Assembly: GCA_039024635.1 (NCBI GenBank) | Contig: JBCCQA010000002.1 | Span: forward strand, 1 to 64,000 | Reading direction: 5' to 3' | DNA from: Kuafuiihalomonas sp039024635 | GTDB lineage: Bacteria; Myxococcota; Kuafuiibacteriia; Kuafuiibacteriales; Kuafuiibacteriaceae | Length of the DNA stretch: 64,000 nucleotides | Shown: positions 1 through 9,232 of the stretch, piece after piece | How positions within the stretch are numbered: position 1 is the first letter of the stretch | How the letters are laid out: every line of letters starts with the position of its first letter | Program-made: the position numbers and the translations under genes | Notes under the pieces: generated by a model | Seen by the model: only the letters and a program-made list of their open reading frames with translations | Told to the model about the DNA's origin: nothing | Databases searched by the model: none

Positions 1-394
1 AACGGCGGCAAGAGTTGAGATGAACATAGCACAGCGTTCTCACGCCGAGACCAGTGGTTCAATGGCTGTTGGTCGGTCGAAGAGAGTAGCCCGACCAAAC
101 CGGAAGCTAAACTCCTGGAGTTCGTAGGGTCTCAGTGCGGGACTACCCGCCCAGTTCGGCCGTCAGGAACGCCATGGCACTATTGGCCATGGCAAGTGCG
201 CTTTCATGCCGGGACGGAAGTCACATCCGAGGTCGGAAAGCTCTCTCAGGTCCACGCGGACGCTCGTGACCTCGGCATCTCCGGCCCCAATACGGGCTCC
301 GATGGCGGCGGAAATCGCAGACCTTATGAGGAATGGACTCCGAAAGATCGGGCATCTCGGGCGGAATGCAGGCGATGAGCGCTTAGCCAGCACA
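1..394. other. no supportable gene
   Basis: Only short overlapping reading frames are present and none resembles a known family. A 31-codon frame starting at ATG 174 begins MALLAMASALSC, which looks like a lipoprotein signal peptide, but it stops at 269. It may be the remnant of a decayed lipoprotein gene. I see no tRNA, terminator or repeat here. Confidence 0.4.
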
Positions 395-1351
395 CTAAAA
401 GCATGCGTCCTGGCGGAATACGTCGGGTCGCTCGTCCTCGTTTGTGCCTTCCCACAGCTCGATCAGGTCGACTCTGCCATCCTCGTTGGCTTCGAAGTAC
501 CAGTAAGTGCGATGAATCTCCGGCAGGGTGGTCGCCTCGATGAGGGCAAGAATGTAGTGGTGCACGCCGTCTCGTTCGAAGATACAGGACAGCGTTCCCG
601 AGATCCCCAGACGAATCGGTTGGATCGCGCTCAAAATCCCAGGCATCTCCAGGACCCTGCGCACCAACCGCTGCATGTTCACATGGGGTTCGAAGTAGAC
701 CAATGCGGTATCGTCGCGATTGGGGGACAATCGGACCTCGGCCTCCAGCGTTGCCATCAGACATCGCCAGGGCTCGTATTCGCCCCGGGTCATTTGTGAG
801 ATGACGTCGGGATCAGCAGAGACCACGAGCGATGGACTCAGGTCTTTGTTGATCCAAGGTGACTCGAAGGCCACCAATCTGGGGTCAGTCGCAACGATAC
901 GGCAGGCCTCCTCCCGGGTTCTCATATACAGCGCTCGAGGCGCATGAAAGGCGTCTGAGAGCTGAATGGCAGCAAGCTCCCCAAAGTAGGATGCAGATGG
1001 AGACCAGGCGAACTCAGGCGTGATGTCGGGATCATCAGGACAGTCGACGGCGGTCGGGATCTCTCGGGGTTCTGGCTCCTCGGCAGTGAAACAGGGCGCT
1101 GGCGCACTTCCCTGGTCCCTAGGCCCCAGGTCTTCGGAACCGGAGCGGCTTCCCGTGTCAGGCCCTGGCAGACCAAAGTCAGGTCCCAGCGAAACGCCAG
1201 AGTCTCCAGGGGCGGTGGAAGACGGCCGGCCTCCCGCCGGGAGCCGTCCCGCTCCGTCCGAACAAGCCGCCAACCCGAGCCCCACGTTGACCAAAGCCAT
1301 GCGCCATTTGCCGCCCATCCTTTTACCAATAGCGAGAAGCATACCGATCAA
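395..1351 (-). CDS. hypothetical lipoprotein with DLG-type linker
   Basis: I do not recognise a named family. The N-terminus carries a hydrophobic stretch ending in a lipobox (GLGLAAC), so the protein is probably lipid-anchored in the envelope. A low-complexity linker rich in Pro, Gly, Asp and Ser (with a DLG element) separates the anchor from a folded domain of roughly 220 residues that contains several Cys residues. ATG 1351 gives 318 residues. Starts at 1318 (MGGKWRMALV) or 1300 would give a more typical lipoprotein signal, and no strong ribosome site decides between them. The linker style recurs in the lipoproteins at 6716-7876 and 11538-12173. That the frame is coding is fairly certain; its function is unknown. 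Confidence 0.7.
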   Translation of the reverse strand: MIGMLLAIGKRMGGKWRMALVNVGLGLAACSDGAGRLPAGGRPSSTAPGDSGVSLGPDFGLPGPDTGSRSGSEDLGPRDQGSAPAPCFTAEEPEPREIPTAVDCPDDPDITPEFAWSPSASYFGELAAIQLSDAFHAPRALYMRTREEACRIVATDPRLVAFESPWINKDLSPSLVVSADPDVISQMTRGEYEPWRCLMATLEAEVRLSPNRDDTALVYFEPHVNMQRLVRRVLEMPGILSAIQPIRLGISGTLSCIFERDGVHHYILALIEATTLPEIHRTYWYFEANEDGRVDLIELWEGTNEDERPDVFRQDACF

Positions 1352-1484
1352 GACGACTCCCCCTGAGGGTCGAGACCCCTCTCAGATTTCCGAGGTCCGT
1401 TCGAGTCCGATCGCTGTCTGCGGCTTGTACGGGTATCGAGTTTGAACATCGACCTCGGTCTTCGCATCAAGATAGAGTCCCCCG

Positions 1485-2029
1485 GTGGGGAGCTTCTTCG
1501 GGTTGATCGTTCTGGTGGCGGTCAATTGGGCGTTCTCAGCGCTGATCGTCTACGGAGCTGAGCTCTCGCCCCTACCCATCTTGTTGATGCCGTTTACGTT
1601 CGGAGTCGTGCTCACTCGTCTACTCTCCCCGGTCGAGAACTCGAACTGGTGCAGATCATCGATCACCGGACTGCTCTTCATCGCCGTGTTCCTCGTGAGC
1701 TCTCTCGGTGGAACGGCATCAGCGGTCTCTGGCGGCTGGCCGGGCCCGTTGCCGGGCTGGGGATCGCGGCCACCTACCTGGGAGACTGGCTTGCTCGCCT
1801 GGAGCTCCATGGCTGGCTCGCCACGCTCACGACCCTCCCCTTCGTCTGGCAGACTGCGGTCGGCGGGCCCCTCGTACTGCTCCGTCGCGAAGCGTCGTTC
1901 GCGGCCATCGAATGACTGGGCTCTTACGAACAGCGGCTTGGTACCGCTCGGAACCTGGTCAAGTTTGGGGTTCGAGACAGCACATACAAGGACGTCGAAG
2001 AGTACCGGCGCAAGGCCAAGCTGTACTAG
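1485..2029 (+). pseudogene. decayed polytopic membrane protein (frameshift plus in-frame TGA)
   Basis: A GTG start at 1485 opens a frame with three hydrophobic segments (for example LIVLVAVNWAFSALIV and ITGLLFIAVFLVSSLGG). Near 1720-1735 this frame turns into Ser/Arg/Pro-rich nonsense, while the overlapping frame 2 becomes well-composed and hydrophobic (AGPVAGLGIAATYLGDWL, then LATLTTLPFVWQTAVGGPLV). Frame 2 reaches TGA at 1913-1915, but the same frame continues past it with plausible protein (LGSYEQRLGTARNLVKFG... ending KLY) to TAG at 2027-2029. The simplest reading is one integral membrane protein gene of about 180 codons, broken by a frameshift and a nonsense codon. I cannot name the family. 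Sequencing errors are an alternative. Confidence 0.5.
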
Positions 2030-2038
2030 GGTCCTGAG

Positions 2039-2974
2039 CTAGCCCGTCGCATGACCCTCGCTCAGCAGACCGGGGAGATGGGCCAATCCTAGATCGCGAA
2101 CCGCTCGTACTCGAGCCACGCGACGAACACTCGGACGGTGAACTAGATACACCTTGGTCGGCTTAGAGTGCCAACGCGGCAATACGCGTATCAAGGTTCC
2201 GCGCTCCAGGCCGAGGGCAGCCACGAAATCGGGCACATAGGCCACACCTTGCCCTGCTTCCGCGAGTGCCACCAAAGCTGAGAAGTTCTGAATGGCGGCC
2301 ACCGCCTGGATAGGGATCGTCCGTTGCTCCCCATCCCGAGTGGACACGAGCGTCCACGACCGTTCGAGCTGCCGACCGGAGAAGAGGAAGCTATTGGCGC
2401 GCTCCAGGTCGGACAGGCGGCGGAGCTTCGGGCCAAAGTCGGGCGCAGCCACCAGAATCCGTCTGAACGCGCCAAGGGCGTGAGCAACCAAGCGGTCATC
2501 ACTCACGCTGCCCACACGGATCGCGAGGTCGAACTCGGGATCTTGAAGGTCTTCGAAGGCGTAGGCCGAAGTCATGGCGAGTCTGACCTTGGGTAGCTGG
2601 GCTCGGACGAGGGGAAAGAAGCTTCGGGCCACTTCGACACCCAGCTCAGGGGTCGCGGCGATGCGAACCAGGCCTTCGGGTTCACGATGTTCCGAGGCAG
2701 CGTGCTCCAGCATGAGCTCACACTCGGCGATGAGCGATTCGATTCGTGGCAGCAGGCGGGCACCTTCCGGGGTCGGCTTGACCGATCGGGAGGAGCGTTC
2801 AAGGAGTTGAACAGCCAGTCGCTGCTCGAGCCGAGACACGTACTTGCTGACCACCGACTTCGAGAGGCCTAATCGGGCCCCGGCGGGCGTCACACCACCG
2901 CAGCGGGCGACCTCGGTGAAACAGCGCAGTTCCAAGAACGAGAGTGTTCTCGAATCAGAAACCATATGTTCCAT
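2039..2974 (-). CDS. LysR-family transcriptional regulator
   Basis: This is a DNA-binding regulator of about 311 residues, the usual LysR length. The N-terminal winged helix-turn-helix is clear (FTEVARCGGVTPAGARLGLSK, then SVVSKYVSRLEQRL and LLERSSRSVKPT). It is followed by a periplasmic-binding-like effector domain containing DLAIRVG and ALAEAGQGVAYVPDF. The open frame continues upstream to 3286, but homology begins at MEHMVSDSRTL, so ATG 2974 (or 2965) is chosen. It is divergent from the short-chain dehydrogenase gene at 3033, the usual arrangement for a LysR protein controlling its neighbour. The effector is unknown. Confidence 0.9.
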   Translation of the reverse strand: MEHMVSDSRTLSFLELRCFTEVARCGGVTPAGARLGLSKSVVSKYVSRLEQRLAVQLLERSSRSVKPTPEGARLLPRIESLIAECELMLEHAASEHREPEGLVRIAATPELGVEVARSFFPLVRAQLPKVRLAMTSAYAFEDLQDPEFDLAIRVGSVSDDRLVAHALGAFRRILVAAPDFGPKLRRLSDLERANSFLFSGRQLERSWTLVSTRDGEQRTIPIQAVAAIQNFSALVALAEAGQGVAYVPDFVAALGLERGTLIRVLPRWHSKPTKVYLVHRPSVRRVARVRAVRDLGLAHLPGLLSEGHATG

Positions 2975-2989
2975 TTTGCCATATTGTTC
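2962..2989. promoter_or_regulatory. possible operator: direct repeat between lysR and SDR genes
   Basis: Two near-identical copies, CCATATGTTC (2962-2971) and CCATATTGTTC (2979-2989), start 17 nt apart in an unusually AT-rich patch. The patch straddles the start of the lysR gene and faces the divergent dehydrogenase gene. LysR proteins often bind repeated sites between divergent genes, so this is a candidate autoregulatory site. It is inferred from position only. Confidence 0.3.
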
Positions 2990-3032
2990 TCGTTGGTTCC
3001 ACGCTCTAGCTTCGTCGTCAAGGAGACATGCC

Positions 3033-3911
3033 ATGACCCAGAGAATCCTCATCACCGGAACCAGCACAGGCTTCGGCGCTCGAGCCGTTGAAGAGCTCCG
3101 AGCGGCAGGCCATGAAGTCGCCGCCACCATGCGAGCCGTCGAGGGCCGCAACCGCGAAGCCGCCGACAAGCTACAAGAGCTCGGGGCCAAGATCTTCGAG
3201 ATCGACGTGACGGACACGCAAAGCGTGAACAAAGGCGTTGCCGCCGCCCTCGAAGCCTTGGACGGCCTCGATGTCTTGATCAACAACGCGGGAGTCGGCG
3301 TGTTGGGCCTACAAGAGGCTTTTACTCCCGAAGACTTTCAACGCGTTTTCGACATCAACGTATTCGGCGTGCAGCGAATGAATCGTGCCGTCCTCCCCCA
3401 CTTCCGATCCCAGCGGCGGGGCCGCTTGGTTCACATCTCCAGCCTGCTCGGGCGGATGACAATCCCTTTCTATGGACCTTACAACGCCACGAAGTGGGCC
3501 TTGGAGGCGGTGGCCGAGAACTACCGCACCGAGCTGTCGGGCTTTGGCATCGAGTCCTGCTTGATCGAGCCAGGCGGCTACCCAACGGCCTTCATGGACA
3601 GCTTGATTCGTCCCAGTGATACGAATCGAAGCGAAGACTACGGTGACATGGCGCAAGCACCGGAGGCCTCTCTTCGCGGATTTGGCGAGATGCTCCGGAA
3701 CACGCCTGCCCAGGATCCGGAAGACGTCATCAAAGCCATCGTCGCAAGCGTCGAAGCCGAGCGAGGGAAGCTTCCCTTCCGAACCGTAGTCGACGCCATC
3801 GGAATGGGAGACGCCATCAAGCCGTACAATGACCTCCTCGCTCAGGTGACCGAAGGCATCTACGGCCACATGGGCATGGCCGATAGTCTGAAGGTCAAGC
3901 TCGACAGATGA
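3033..3911 (+). CDS. short-chain dehydrogenase/reductase (SDR)
   Basis: This is a 292-residue classical SDR, an NAD(P)-dependent oxidoreductase in the cytoplasm. The cofactor motif TGTSTGFG lies at the N-terminus, NNAG near residue 82, the catalytic Ser in HISSLLGR and the catalytic YNATK further on. ATG 3033 is chosen because AAGGAG sits 7 nt upstream and the Rossmann strand starts right after it; the frame is open farther upstream but without homology. The C-terminus is longer than in minimal 250-residue SDRs, as in the group often annotated simply as SDR family oxidoreductase. The substrate is unknown. It is probably controlled by the divergent LysR regulator. Confidence 0.92.
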   Translation: MTQRILITGTSTGFGARAVEELRAAGHEVAATMRAVEGRNREAADKLQELGAKIFEIDVTDTQSVNKGVAAALEALDGLDVLINNAGVGVLGLQEAFTPEDFQRVFDINVFGVQRMNRAVLPHFRSQRRGRLVHISSLLGRMTIPFYGPYNATKWALEAVAENYRTELSGFGIESCLIEPGGYPTAFMDSLIRPSDTNRSEDYGDMAQAPEASLRGFGEMLRNTPAQDPEDVIKAIVASVEAERGKLPFRTVVDAIGMGDAIKPYNDLLAQVTEGIYGHMGMADSLKVKLDR

Positions 3912-3926
3912 CCGAAACTAGGCGCA

Positions 3927-4685
3927 TCAGGCCCCATCGCCTGGTGCGCCTGTCGTGGCGTCGCCGGACGCCACCTCGGCTTCGAAACGAAATTGACCAC
4001 AGTACTGAAGCTTGGAGAGGTTGCGCTCGGCGACCGAACGACGGCCAAGTCGCCCCGTCCACTCCAGAAGTGTATTGAGCGGAGACTCGACCCTGAAGTA
4101 GCGAGACATGAATCGCGGTCGGCCCAGCAGACGCCGAAGAATGAGCGTCAGACCATCTATCCCTGGGTGAAGCCTCAGAGGCTTCAGACCGGCGCCACGC
4201 AGGAGAACGGTAAAGCCCCAGGGACTGAAGCACGTGTAGGACAATGAATGGTAGGGCTCGAGGTGGGAGGTCGATCCGAGGAATCGACCGTTCGGCCGCA
4301 ACACCCTTCTGACCTCGGCCAGGAGAGCCTCGGGGTGGCGAACATGCTCCAAGACCTGATTGGAGTAGACGAGGTCGAAGCTGCCATCTTCGAACGGTAG
4401 GTGGATCCCATCGAAGGTCACAAAGCGTCCGTCGCTGCGTCGGCGCGCGTCTACTTCCGGTGAAGACTCTACGTCGACCCCTGTCCATTCCGCCTCTGGC
4501 CGGAGCTGACGAAAAAAGTCCTGCGAGCGCCCCCCGCCGCAACCCAGGTCGAGCACGTCGAGCCGGACCGGCATCGATGGTATCCGCGCCCGAACCAAGG
4601 CCGCGAGGCTCACCTGTCGGCTAGAGTCCGATGAGACGAAGTCTCCGATCAGTTGGTGAAGGGAAGGCTCCACCCAGGCATCCAA
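3927..4685 (-). CDS. class I SAM-dependent methyltransferase
   Basis: This 252-residue cytoplasmic enzyme has the class I methyltransferase signature. Motif I is VLDLGCGGGRSQDFF around residues 44-58, the acidic residue binding the ribose is in WTGVDVESS, and a post-I region reads DLVYSNQVLEHV. It then carries VRRVLRPNGRFLGS, typical of the Methyltransf_11 group. The substrate cannot be read from sequence. It ends 16 nt from the convergent SDR gene. The pseudogene upstream on the same strand is separated by about 70 nt. Confidence 0.88.
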   Translation of the reverse strand: MDAWVEPSLHQLIGDFVSSDSSRQVSLAALVRARIPSMPVRLDVLDLGCGGGRSQDFFRQLRPEAEWTGVDVESSPEVDARRRSDGRFVTFDGIHLPFEDGSFDLVYSNQVLEHVRHPEALLAEVRRVLRPNGRFLGSTSHLEPYHSLSYTCFSPWGFTVLLRGAGLKPLRLHPGIDGLTLILRRLLGRPRFMSRYFRVESPLNTLLEWTGRLGRRSVAERNLSKLQYCGQFRFEAEVASGDATTGAPGDGA

Positions 4686-4758
4686 GCACTTCCGCCACCG
4701 GGAGGCACGACTGTAGTTTCAAGTCGCGCCCGCTGTTCGACGAGGCCGCAGCCAGCCC

Positions 4759-5516
4759 TCATTGGGGCGCTACACCTTCACTCGTCAACTTGACCTGCTC
4801 ATTCAATCGGCCGAGCCAACCACGAGGTAGATGGCCCTCAGCGCCGAGCCATCGAATGGCCTCGGCCAGCGATTCCTCGATGGGGGGCTGGGGTCCAACG
4901 AGGCCCTCAGCAACGGCGTTGTCCATGGGGCGTGTGAAGTGAGGCACCATGGCTTTCTGATAGGAGAGGGGGAGACGCAGCGGCAGGACCCGCTGGAGCA
5001 CGTCTGCGCCCCGAGAGATGACCGCCGTCGTCAGCTCGATGGAGGGAAAGAGCTGCGGCAGGGAACGACCGGTCAGTCTGCGCAGGATCGAGAAGAGCTC
5101 GTTCCATGGCACTACGTGACCCGACAGGAGGAGATGAGGCGGAGGCTCCACCCCAGATCGAAACATGGCGACATGGGCCCGGGCACACCAATGAACGTCG
5201 ACGAAGCGCATCGCGGCCCCCCAGATCAAGAAAGGGTAGCGGTTGCCGAGGAAGCCGGCCAACGTGTGCCTCTGTTCGCCAGGCCCAGGATCGGGCGCGC
5301 CGAGGATGGCGCCAGGGTGCGTAATACAGATGGGCGCACCCCGCCCCCTGATTTCGCGGGCCACCTCTTCCGCCAGCCGTTTGGAGGCGGGATAGCCGTC
5401 GGTGAGGTACCGAGGGGCGGGTTCTGGACGGTGCCACCCTCCACGGCATTCCTCATGGGAAAAACCGGATCACCTAGCGGTGTCGGGCCCAAGCTTGGCA
5501 AGGGCGCCCAGCTCAC
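4759..5516 (-). pseudogene. 5'-truncated NAD-dependent epimerase/dehydratase remnant
   Basis: The longest intact frame (4759-5364, 201 residues) reads as the C-terminal two thirds of an extended SDR: ITHPGAILGAPDPG, FVDVHWCARAHV and a substrate region. Just upstream in the same frame, before the GTG at 5364, lies DGYPASKRLAEEV, which contains the YxxxK catalytic pair, so the real protein began farther upstream. That frame meets TGA near 5472-5474, while another frame around 5460-5510 reads SLGPTPLGDPVFP, resembling the segment expected before the active site. The Rossmann cofactor-binding half is absent; a different gene begins beyond 5565. This indicates 5' deletion plus a frameshift. Confidence 0.6.
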
Positions 5517-5564
5517 CCACGACAGACCGGACTCTCAGTGTTTACGAAGCAACGAGACCCGCGC

Positions 5565-5849
5565 CTACTCTTCCTCGTCTTCCTTCTTTGAATTCGTGTT
5601 CGTGGCGTCTCGTACGTCGTCGACAGCGTCGCTGATGGCGTCCCCGGCTTTTCTGGCCGCCTGCTCGAACTGATCGCTAGCCTTGGTGGCGGTTTCGGTA
5701 GTCTTGTCGCCTGCTTTGCGGAGCGCCTTCTTCGCATCTTCAGCGGCCCGACCCGCGGGACTGTCGGGATGTACGCATCCGCTCGTTGCGCTCACCTCCA
5801 AGAAGACCGATGTGAGGATGAGTGAGAAGGACCTTGCTATCGTCATCAT
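5565..5849 (-). CDS. small exported helical protein, possible lipoprotein
   Basis: This 94-residue protein starts with a hydrophobic signal-like segment followed by a Cys (SATSGC). The site is a poor lipobox because Thr occupies the -3 position. The rest is Ala/Lys/Asp/Glu-rich with heptad-like spacing (AAEDAKKALRKAGDK, AARKAGDAISDAVDDV) and an acidic tail ending KKEDEEE. This is the composition of small envelope helical proteins, but no family can be named. Codon use is consistent with coding. Confidence 0.5.
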   Translation of the reverse strand: MMTIARSFSLILTSVFLEVSATSGCVHPDSPAGRAAEDAKKALRKAGDKTTETATKASDQFEQAARKAGDAISDAVDDVRDATNTNSKKEDEEE

Positions 5850-5953
5850 GCGTCCACCATGCGGCCATACCTGAAAACTGAGGCCAAGATGCTTGTTGAC
5901 TCCGTCGTCTCACTCTCGGTCCGTCATCCAACCGTGGCAGCTCTGCATTTGCA

Positions 5954-6661
5954 TCAGGCAGAGGATGAGCTCCGAGCCGACATGCCCCGTACTCCTTCGG
6001 CCATGAGGCCGATCACGAGTGGCCAAAGCCCATTGAGCCCGTTGGCTATCAGCAGGACGGATTCGGATATCAGACCCTGGGCCCGAAGCTGGAGTGAAGC
6101 AATCAGGACGATGTGGATGAGGAGCCCACAAAGAAGTACCCAACCCATCTCCAAGGGACGAAGCTGCTTCGAAGCAACCGTCACCCTCATCATCCAAGTA
6201 CTTATTGGGACGAAGAGGAGGACGGTCGTCACCAGGCCCGGATTGTAGCTCTGGGTCGCGAGGGCAGGACCGACGTGGGCGAAGAAGTTCACGAATGGAA
6301 TGCCCCAGGCACAAGCCGCGACCAGAGGGCGCCGACGTCGATAGATCAATGCCAAGGCAAAGCAGAGCCAACAAGCCACCGCGTTCACGGCAAAGATGAA
6401 TGAAGCATCGCCTGGGCAGGTCCCTAAGTCGAAGCCAAGGGTCGCACATAGCGAATCCAGGAAGGCAAACTTCCGACCGAGTGCATCGATGCCGTGCTCT
6501 TCGAACTGATGCAGAAGATACATGGGCCAGACCATCGGAAGCACGAAGCTTGGGTCGGCTCGGCGGAGACCCACGCGGGGTTCGAGAACGAGGTAGGCGA
6601 AGAGGGCGAACATGATGACCAGCCCGAGATATGGCCAGCCATAGAGAATAACCTCTTCCAC
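5954..6661 (-). CDS. HXXEE-domain integral membrane protein
   Basis: This 235-residue polytopic membrane protein has about seven hydrophobic segments. Near residue 50 it carries LLHQFEEH, the His-x-x-Glu-Glu motif that names the HXXEE family (PF13787). Further family-like features are the asparagine/histidine-bearing helices VNFFAHVGPAL and FNPGLVT-like (here YNPGLVTTVLLF). The biochemical role of this family is not established. The gene is isolated, with no obvious operon partner. Confidence 0.8.
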   Translation of the reverse strand: MEEVILYGWPYLGLVIMFALFAYLVLEPRVGLRRADPSFVLPMVWPMYLLHQFEEHGIDALGRKFAFLDSLCATLGFDLGTCPGDASFIFAVNAVACWLCFALALIYRRRRPLVAACAWGIPFVNFFAHVGPALATQSYNPGLVTTVLLFVPISTWMMRVTVASKQLRPLEMGWVLLCGLLIHIVLIASLQLRAQGLISESVLLIANGLNGLWPLVIGLMAEGVRGMSARSSSSA

Positions 6662-6715
6662 GGGCCCTCACTGCGCATCGGGGCCATTCGTGTCAAACTG
6701 GCCTGGGACGCTGCG

Positions 6716-7876
6716 CTAGCGGGAAACTTGGAGAGCCTGTTGCTCTACGACGAACTCGAAGGCGAGTTCGGGCAAGCTCATACCATTCACTTCCGCGCTC
6801 CATGGGCCATGACCGGCCCCTTCGAGGGGATGAAAGGCGAAGGGGACGCCGGTCTGCATGTAGGCATCCCTAAGGGCCTCAGCTTCTGAGAAGGCAACGG
6901 TCCGGTCCTGAGTGCCGTGGACGATGCTGACCGGTGCATCACTTTCGTCGAAACGGGAACGACCATCGAGGGCCTCCAGCGCCTCAAGATGAGCAAGCCC
7001 GCCCCAGTGGTCGATGACAGTGTGAACGACGGCAGGTTGATTCAGGTGCGTGCTCGACAGAGTCGGATCCTCGGCGAGGTCGATCTCGTCCCTAAAGTCC
7101 TCGGGCTCGCTGACGCCCAGCATGATGGCGAGGAAGGAACCCGCCGACCCCCCGAGCACGGTAATGTAGCCCTGATCGAGCTGCAGCGCTTCGGCCTCGG
7201 CGTTGAGCCAGCGGATTGCCGCCTTGGCGTCTCGGGCAGCCGGATAGAGAGCGAGGCCTTGGTCTCTGGCGTTTCCCAGCTGGAGACGGTCGACGTACTC
7301 GAGCCAGGCAGCGGATACCGTGCCCCGGTCTTGGACTTTGCGGTAGTCGATGGAAATGGCCACCCAACCTCTTTCTGCAAAGTACTCAGCAAAGGTGAGC
7401 ATTTGAGCAGCTCGACGAGAGCCTCCCGTAAAGCCGCCCCCGTGAATGCAGACCAAAGCGGGTCGACCCGGCGGGGCGCCTTCGGGCTGGAAGACGTCCA
7501 CCAATAGGTCCATGGCCTCCGTCGTTCCTCCGCCCCACTCGGAGTGCCGCAGTCCTACACCGTACACCTGTGTCGAAACGGCGACCGGGTAGAGGGCTTC
7601 GGCCGAAACGACCGGCGCTTCGAAGGAGCCCAGATCTGAAGAGCCTAGGTCGAGGGTCGCTTCGACCACTCCTAGGTCGGTACCAGCGTCTTCCTCTCCT
7701 TGCTCGGGCGAGGGGCTGCCGACATCACCCAATCTACGATTGGCGCCTTCCAAGTCCTCCGAGCAAGCAACGACGCCGAAACCTGAGAGCCCAAGCACTC
7801 CCAGCGCAACGACGAAGGACTTACTGCGTTCGAGGGTGGCACCTTGAAGACTCGAAGGAAGCAAGGCCCAAAGCAT
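6716..7876 (-). CDS. lipid-anchored alpha/beta hydrolase (carboxylesterase type)
   Basis: A lipobox (GFGVVAC) precedes a linker with repeated DLG units (DLGVVEATLDLGSSDLGS), indicating an envelope-anchored enzyme. The catalytic domain is an alpha/beta hydrolase of the esterase/lipase type: oxyanion motif CIHGGGF, nucleophile elbow GGSAGS, acid in HGTQDRTV and histidine in GAGHGPW. The full triad is therefore present. Total length is 386 residues; a start nearer the signal sequence (around MERSK-like residues) is possible. It probably hydrolyses ester bonds of extracellular substrates; the substrate is unknown. Confidence 0.85.
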   Translation of the reverse strand: MLWALLPSSLQGATLERSKSFVVALGVLGLSGFGVVACSEDLEGANRRLGDVGSPSPEQGEEDAGTDLGVVEATLDLGSSDLGSFEAPVVSAEALYPVAVSTQVYGVGLRHSEWGGGTTEAMDLLVDVFQPEGAPPGRPALVCIHGGGFTGGSRRAAQMLTFAEYFAERGWVAISIDYRKVQDRGTVSAAWLEYVDRLQLGNARDQGLALYPAARDAKAAIRWLNAEAEALQLDQGYITVLGGSAGSFLAIMLGVSEPEDFRDEIDLAEDPTLSSTHLNQPAVVHTVIDHWGGLAHLEALEALDGRSRFDESDAPVSIVHGTQDRTVAFSEAEALRDAYMQTGVPFAFHPLEGAGHGPWSAEVNGMSLPELAFEFVVEQQALQVSR

Positions 7877-8024
7877 AGCTGTTCAATCACGATAAACGGA
7901 CGGAAGTTGCGCCCAAGAACCCTCGGGCTGGTCCGAAGTTCGATGGACTCCCTCCTCCATTCCAAGGCCCATTTCGAGAACGAGGCTTGTCCACGTTGGA
8001 TCTCGACTTCTAAGCTGATGGCGA

Positions 8025-8969
8025 GTGAGGATTCGACCGTCGAGCATTGCTTGTCGACCGCTTCAGGTTTTGGGCGGACTATGCGTCCTCAGTAGCTCTG
8101 TCCAGGCGCAGACGGATTTCGTCCAAGATCGCGATGGTTTCGCGACGACCCTCGTCACAAGAGTCCGAAACCTGACTCCTCCGGAAGTGCCACCACCGGA
8201 TGTCTTTCAACTGGTGCGCTATGCATCGCCGGTCGGCGTCCTCGCAGCCTACGTGAGCGTGCACCAAGCCGACGATTAAAAACGGCCAGCCATCATCTGG
8301 ATCGTGGGTGGATTTCCGCCGGGCGGCTTCGGTATCCATCTGGTCTCCGAAGCTCCGACCGCAAATGACCAGACGGCCCAGGCCTACAGGAAGGCGGATG
8401 TCCTGACCCTGTTTCCGAGCTTTCGCGGAGCCTTTGGAAATCCTGGACTGCAAGAGAGCTTCTATGGGGAGGTCGACGATGTTATCGCGGCTCTCTCTTA
8501 TCTCAAGGCTCGAAACGATGTGGATCCAGAGCGTGTCTTTCTTGGTGGACACAGCACCAGCGCCACGCTCGCTCTCCTTGCAGCCGCGGCGACCGATGAA
8601 TTTGCGGGCGTCTTTGCCTTTGGGCCGGTCAGCGACCCTCTGATGTACGGGGAAGAGGCGTTGCACTTCGACCCGGCAGATCATGAAGAAACACGGAGAA
8701 GAGCGCCCATCCACTACCTAGACAGCATCCGCTCTGAGACCTACGTCATCGAGGGCGAGTACGGGAACATCATGGCTCTCCGCGGGCTGGAGCTAGTGTC
8801 GAACAACACCAACCTGAAGTTCGTCCAGATAGCGGGCGCGGATCACTTTCAGCCCCTCGCCCCACTCAATGCTTTGCTGGCCGAGTCGATTGCTGGGAGC
8901 CGAAGCGGACAGAGGCTCGGACTCGAGCCCGCGAAGATGCAGGCGTCCTACTCCAAGGCACGGCCCTAA
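8025..8969 (+). pseudogene. exported alpha/beta hydrolase interrupted by TAA
   Basis: From GTG 8025 a signal peptide (VLGGLCVLSSSVQAQ) leads into a folded domain, which stops at TAA 8277-8279. The same frame continues without a shift: KRPAIIWIVGGFPPGG, a typical first strand of an alpha/beta hydrolase, then the nucleophile elbow LGGHSTSA and a histidine in GADHFQP, ending at 8969. Without the stop this would be one protein of about 314 residues of the prolyl-oligopeptidase-like group. One base change turning a sense codon into TAA explains the break. Restart at a downstream codon would lack the export signal and the first strand. Confidence 0.6.
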
Positions 8970-9232
8970 GCACTGTGGCCGCGTCGGCGTCCTCTGTACC
9001 GCTGGAAGAGTAGATACCTCAGACTAGACGACCAGGACACCGACTCATGTCGGGGGGCTCTTCGTGGGAGGCTTGTCGACGCGCATCCCAAGTCGCTCGC
9101 CCGAAGTGAGACGCCGACTCGGCCCCAGGTTCGCCCCTCAGGTTCCAAAGCCGCCGTTTCGGAATTCCGACGTTCGAGGGGGCGAAACGAGTGAGCGTCC
9201 GGTTGGCACGCACCTCGCAATAACATGAGGGG

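Noticed and set aside
206..799. A 197-codon plus-strand frame
   Set aside because: It runs antisense to the lipoprotein at 395-1351 and has no recognisable feature or ribosome site.
9204..9219. A sigma-54-like promoter (TGGCAC-N5-TCGCA) before the beta-propeller gene
   Set aside because: GG and GC spacing fits, but transcription would begin at about the start codon, leaving the ribosome site outside the message.
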